Shown one piece after another: positions 62,468-64,000 of a stretch of 64,000 bases of DNA. Under the pieces are notes generated by a model. That model did not search any database. It worked only from the letters and a program-made list of their open reading frames with translations, and was not told the DNA's origin. The translations under genes and the position numbers were made by a program. Position 1 is the stretch's first letter; every line of letters begins with the position of its first letter. The stretch comes from Lachnospiraceae bacterium (GTDB taxonomy: Bacteria > Bacillota > Clostridia > Lachnospirales > Lachnospiraceae): positions 1 to 64,000 of the forward strand of contig JAAUZE010000025.1 of assembly GCA_014804755.1 (NCBI GenBank), in the 5' to 3' direction.

Positions 62468-63331
62468 TTACAACGCGCCCCCTTCTTCCTTCATCTTGCG
62501 GTGCAGCACCTCAAGAAATCCCGCGTCGCTTAATTTGACGATCGCGGTCGTCCGCTCGGAGCGGATGATCCGCATGTGGTCGCCCGCCGCAAGCGCCATG
62601 CCGTGCGCGCCGTCAAAATCCGCTTCTACCTGCTGCGTCCGCCCATCGCGGGCAGGCAGGAGCACGATCTCTATCTCGTCGTCCGGCGAAAGCACAATGC
62701 TGCGCGTATTCAAGGTATGCGGGCAAATAGGCGTGATCACCATCAGCTTCGCCGACGGCTCCACGATCGGTCCGCCCGCCGACATGTTGTAGCCGGTTGA
62801 GCCGGTCGGCGTCGATACAATGATGCCGTCCGCGCTGTAGCCCTTCAGAAAATGCCCGTTTACAAAAATATGAAAATGGAGCATTTGTAGGGAACCGCTT
62901 CTCGAAACAACAATATCATTCAGCGCATAGCTGCGGCGGCAGTCCGTTTCTCCTGTGATCTGCCCCTCCAGCATCATACGACGCTCAATCGTGTAATCAT
63001 CCTCGCACAGCCGTTTCAGCGCGCCCGAAAGATTCTCCCGATCCACCTCCGCCAGATAACCGAGCGTTCCCAGATTCACACCGATCAGCGGAATGTCTAA
63101 ATCGACCGTGTCGCGCGCCGCCTCAAGCAGCGTCCCGTCACCCCCGAGTACCATGATGCATTCGCACCCCGCCGGTATTTCCCTGCTATCCGTATAATAA
63201 CATCCGGCGTTCCCCTCCTGCACATGTACGGTACAGTCAGCGCCCCTTCTTTGCAGTTCCTCCCGTATCCAATTCGTCGTTTTCAATTCCGCATCCTTCA
63301 TGCGGTTTGTGATCAGATAAAATCGCCTCAT
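62468..63331 (-). CDS. nadK: NAD kinase
   Basis: 287 residues. Phosphorylates NAD to NADP. VLGGDGTLLEAARDT is the GGDG motif, LGTLGYLAEVD and YALNDIVVSR follow (NE/ND motif), and SADGIIVSTPTGSTGYNMSAGGPIV is the conserved active-site region. It starts four bases inside the end of tlyA (coupled) and ends flush with argR. Confidence 0.97.
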   Translation of the reverse strand: MRRFYLITNRMKDAELKTTNWIREELQRRGADCTVHVQEGNAGCYYTDSREIPAGCECIMVLGGDGTLLEAARDTVDLDIPLIGVNLGTLGYLAEVDRENLSGALKRLCEDDYTIERRMMLEGQITGETDCRRSYALNDIVVSRSGSLQMLHFHIFVNGHFLKGYSADGIIVSTPTGSTGYNMSAGGPIVEPSAKLMVITPICPHTLNTRSIVLSPDDEIEIVLLPARDGRTQQVEADFDGAHGMALAAGDHMRIIRSERTTAIVKLSDAGFLEVLHRKMKEEGGAL

Positions 63332-64000
63332 TCCTGTTTCCCGTCCAATTCATCATGCGCCTTGCACACAATATCCTCTGCGGCATTTTCCATCGTTTGC
63401 CCTTCTAAGTCCACCATCCCGCTTTGTGTTTTGTCATTCCCGGCATCCGACGTCGGTTCCCCGCACTTTTGCAAAAAAGCAAGATACTCGATATTCCCTT
63501 CCGGTCCCTTGATGGGCGAATAATCCAGTCCCCGCACCGCAAAACCAACGCTTTGGGCAAACGAAAGAACCCGCATGATAACTTCCTTATGTACCGCCGC
63601 ATCCCGTACAACGCCTTTTTTTCCGACCTGCTCCCTGCCTGCCTCAAACTGCGGTTTGATCAGACAGACCATAAACGCCTGCGGCTTTAAGAGCTGCCAC
63701 GCGGGTCCTAAAATTTTTGTTAGTGAAATAAAAGAAACGTCGCACGCCGCAAAATCAAGATCGTCGTCAATGTCCTCCCGTACCATATAACGGAAATTTG
63801 TTTTTTCCATGCAGACAACGCGCCCGTCATTACGCAGCTTCCACGCAAGCTGTCCATGCCCAACGTCTACCGCATACACCTTTGCCGCGCCGTTTTGCAG
63901 CATACAGTCCGTAAAACCGCCCGTGGATGCGCCAATGTCCATGCACACCATTCCATTTACGTGAATCGGAAACACCGATAGCGCCTTCTCCAGCTTCAGT
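63328..64000 (-). CDS. tlyA: TlyA-family rRNA methyltransferase, 5' end cut by window
   Basis: The visible C-terminal part (about 224 residues) is an FtsJ/RrmJ-type methyltransferase: CMDIGASTGGFTDCMLQNGAAKVYAVDVGHGQL (SAM loop), FAACDVSFISLTKILGPAW and CLIKPQFEAGREQVGKKGVVRD. TlyA proteins 2'-O-methylate cytidines of 16S and 23S rRNA; in clostridia the family is often annotated as a hemolysin. The S4-like N-terminus and start codon lie beyond position 64000. An acidic tail of about 40 residues follows the fold. It overlaps nadK by four bases. Confidence 0.95.
   Translation of the reverse strand, partial: LKLEKALSVFPIHVNGMVCMDIGASTGGFTDCMLQNGAAKVYAVDVGHGQLAWKLRNDGRVVCMEKTNFRYMVREDIDDDLDFAACDVSFISLTKILGPAWQLLKPQAFMVCLIKPQFEAGREQVGKKGVVRDAAVHKEVIMRVLSFAQSVGFAVRGLDYSPIKGPEGNIEYLAFLQKCGEPTSDAGNDKTQSGMVDLEGQTMENAAEDIVCKAHDELDGKQE

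Noticed and set aside
61997..62533. 178-residue plus-strand ORF
   Set aside because: It is antisense to argR and nadK, both certain genes, and has no coding signature of its own.

Overview
The window looks like chromosomal DNA from a Gram-positive, spore-lineage member of the Clostridia, most likely a Lachnospiraceae-type gut anaerobe. This is inferred from the Firmicutes gene orders (secG-rnr-smpB-ssrA; nudF-spoIIM-xerD; yicC-remA-gmk-rpoZ; tlyA-nadK-argR-recN-spoIVB), AGGAGG-type ribosome binding sites, LexA boxes of the GAAC-N4-GTTC type, and many Spo-family genes. Nearly all genes lie on the minus strand. The only plus-strand genes are the PHP phosphatase, the SpoVB-like flippase, DAHP synthase and the HxlR regulator. 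There are no rRNA or tRNA genes, insertion sequences, prophage genes or CRISPR arrays.

Layout. 1-730: a MarR regulator and the start of an SDR oxidoreductase. 1045-6091: the trans-translation and secretion locus (ssrA, smpB, rnr, secG), with an accessory stretch between smpB and ssrA (lipoprotein, decayed hepT, GNAT, 38-residue Lys-rich ORF). 6222-10000: a MoxR ATPase / VWA / leucine-rich-repeat operon. 10142-10810: an odd membrane protein whose N-terminus resembles type III glutamine synthetase. 11018-22868: a glycolytic region (gap, pgk, tpiA, gpmI, eno) interrupted by a Ser/Thr kinase, its lipoprotein twin, a nucleotidyltransferase and a glycerol-1-phosphate dehydrogenase-like gene; the enolase carries a Cys-rich insertion. 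23091-34166: mixed housekeeping genes (mnmA, spoVB-like, diguanylate cyclase, DAHP synthase, xerD, spoIIM, nudix, aminotransferase). 34252-38251: a solute-binding lipoprotein/chemoreceptor pair and a PP2C phosphatase. 38310-51507: rny, an L,D-transpeptidase, recX, recA, an acyltransferase, cinA, pgsA, rimO, rpoZ, gmk, remA, yicC and rqcH. 51575-64000: glgA, a receiver-less Spo0A, an accessory block that includes a radical-SAM ACGX-repeat RiPP cluster, then spoIVB, recN, argR, nadK and tlyA.

Main points of interest. (1) A Spo0A homologue keeps about 38 residues of the receiver N-terminus and the whole DNA-binding domain but has lost the receiver core with the phospho-acceptor Asp. It lies downstream of spoIVB on the same strand, separated from it by about 4.9 kb of accessory genes. 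(2) Those accessory genes include a compact RiPP system: a six-ACG-motif precursor, a radical SAM/SPASM maturase, a nitroreductase and a divergent HxlR regulator with paired direct repeats at the promoter. (3) Enolase has an insertion of about 65 residues containing three CxC motifs. (4) The extracellular domain of the Ser/Thr kinase is duplicated as a free lipoprotein encoded just upstream. (5) Several intergenic regions hold repeated palindromes and paired hairpins, including a palindromic motif shared by the ssrA upstream region and the secG leader.

Limits: all calls come from reading the sequence. No database search, alignment or folding program was run.
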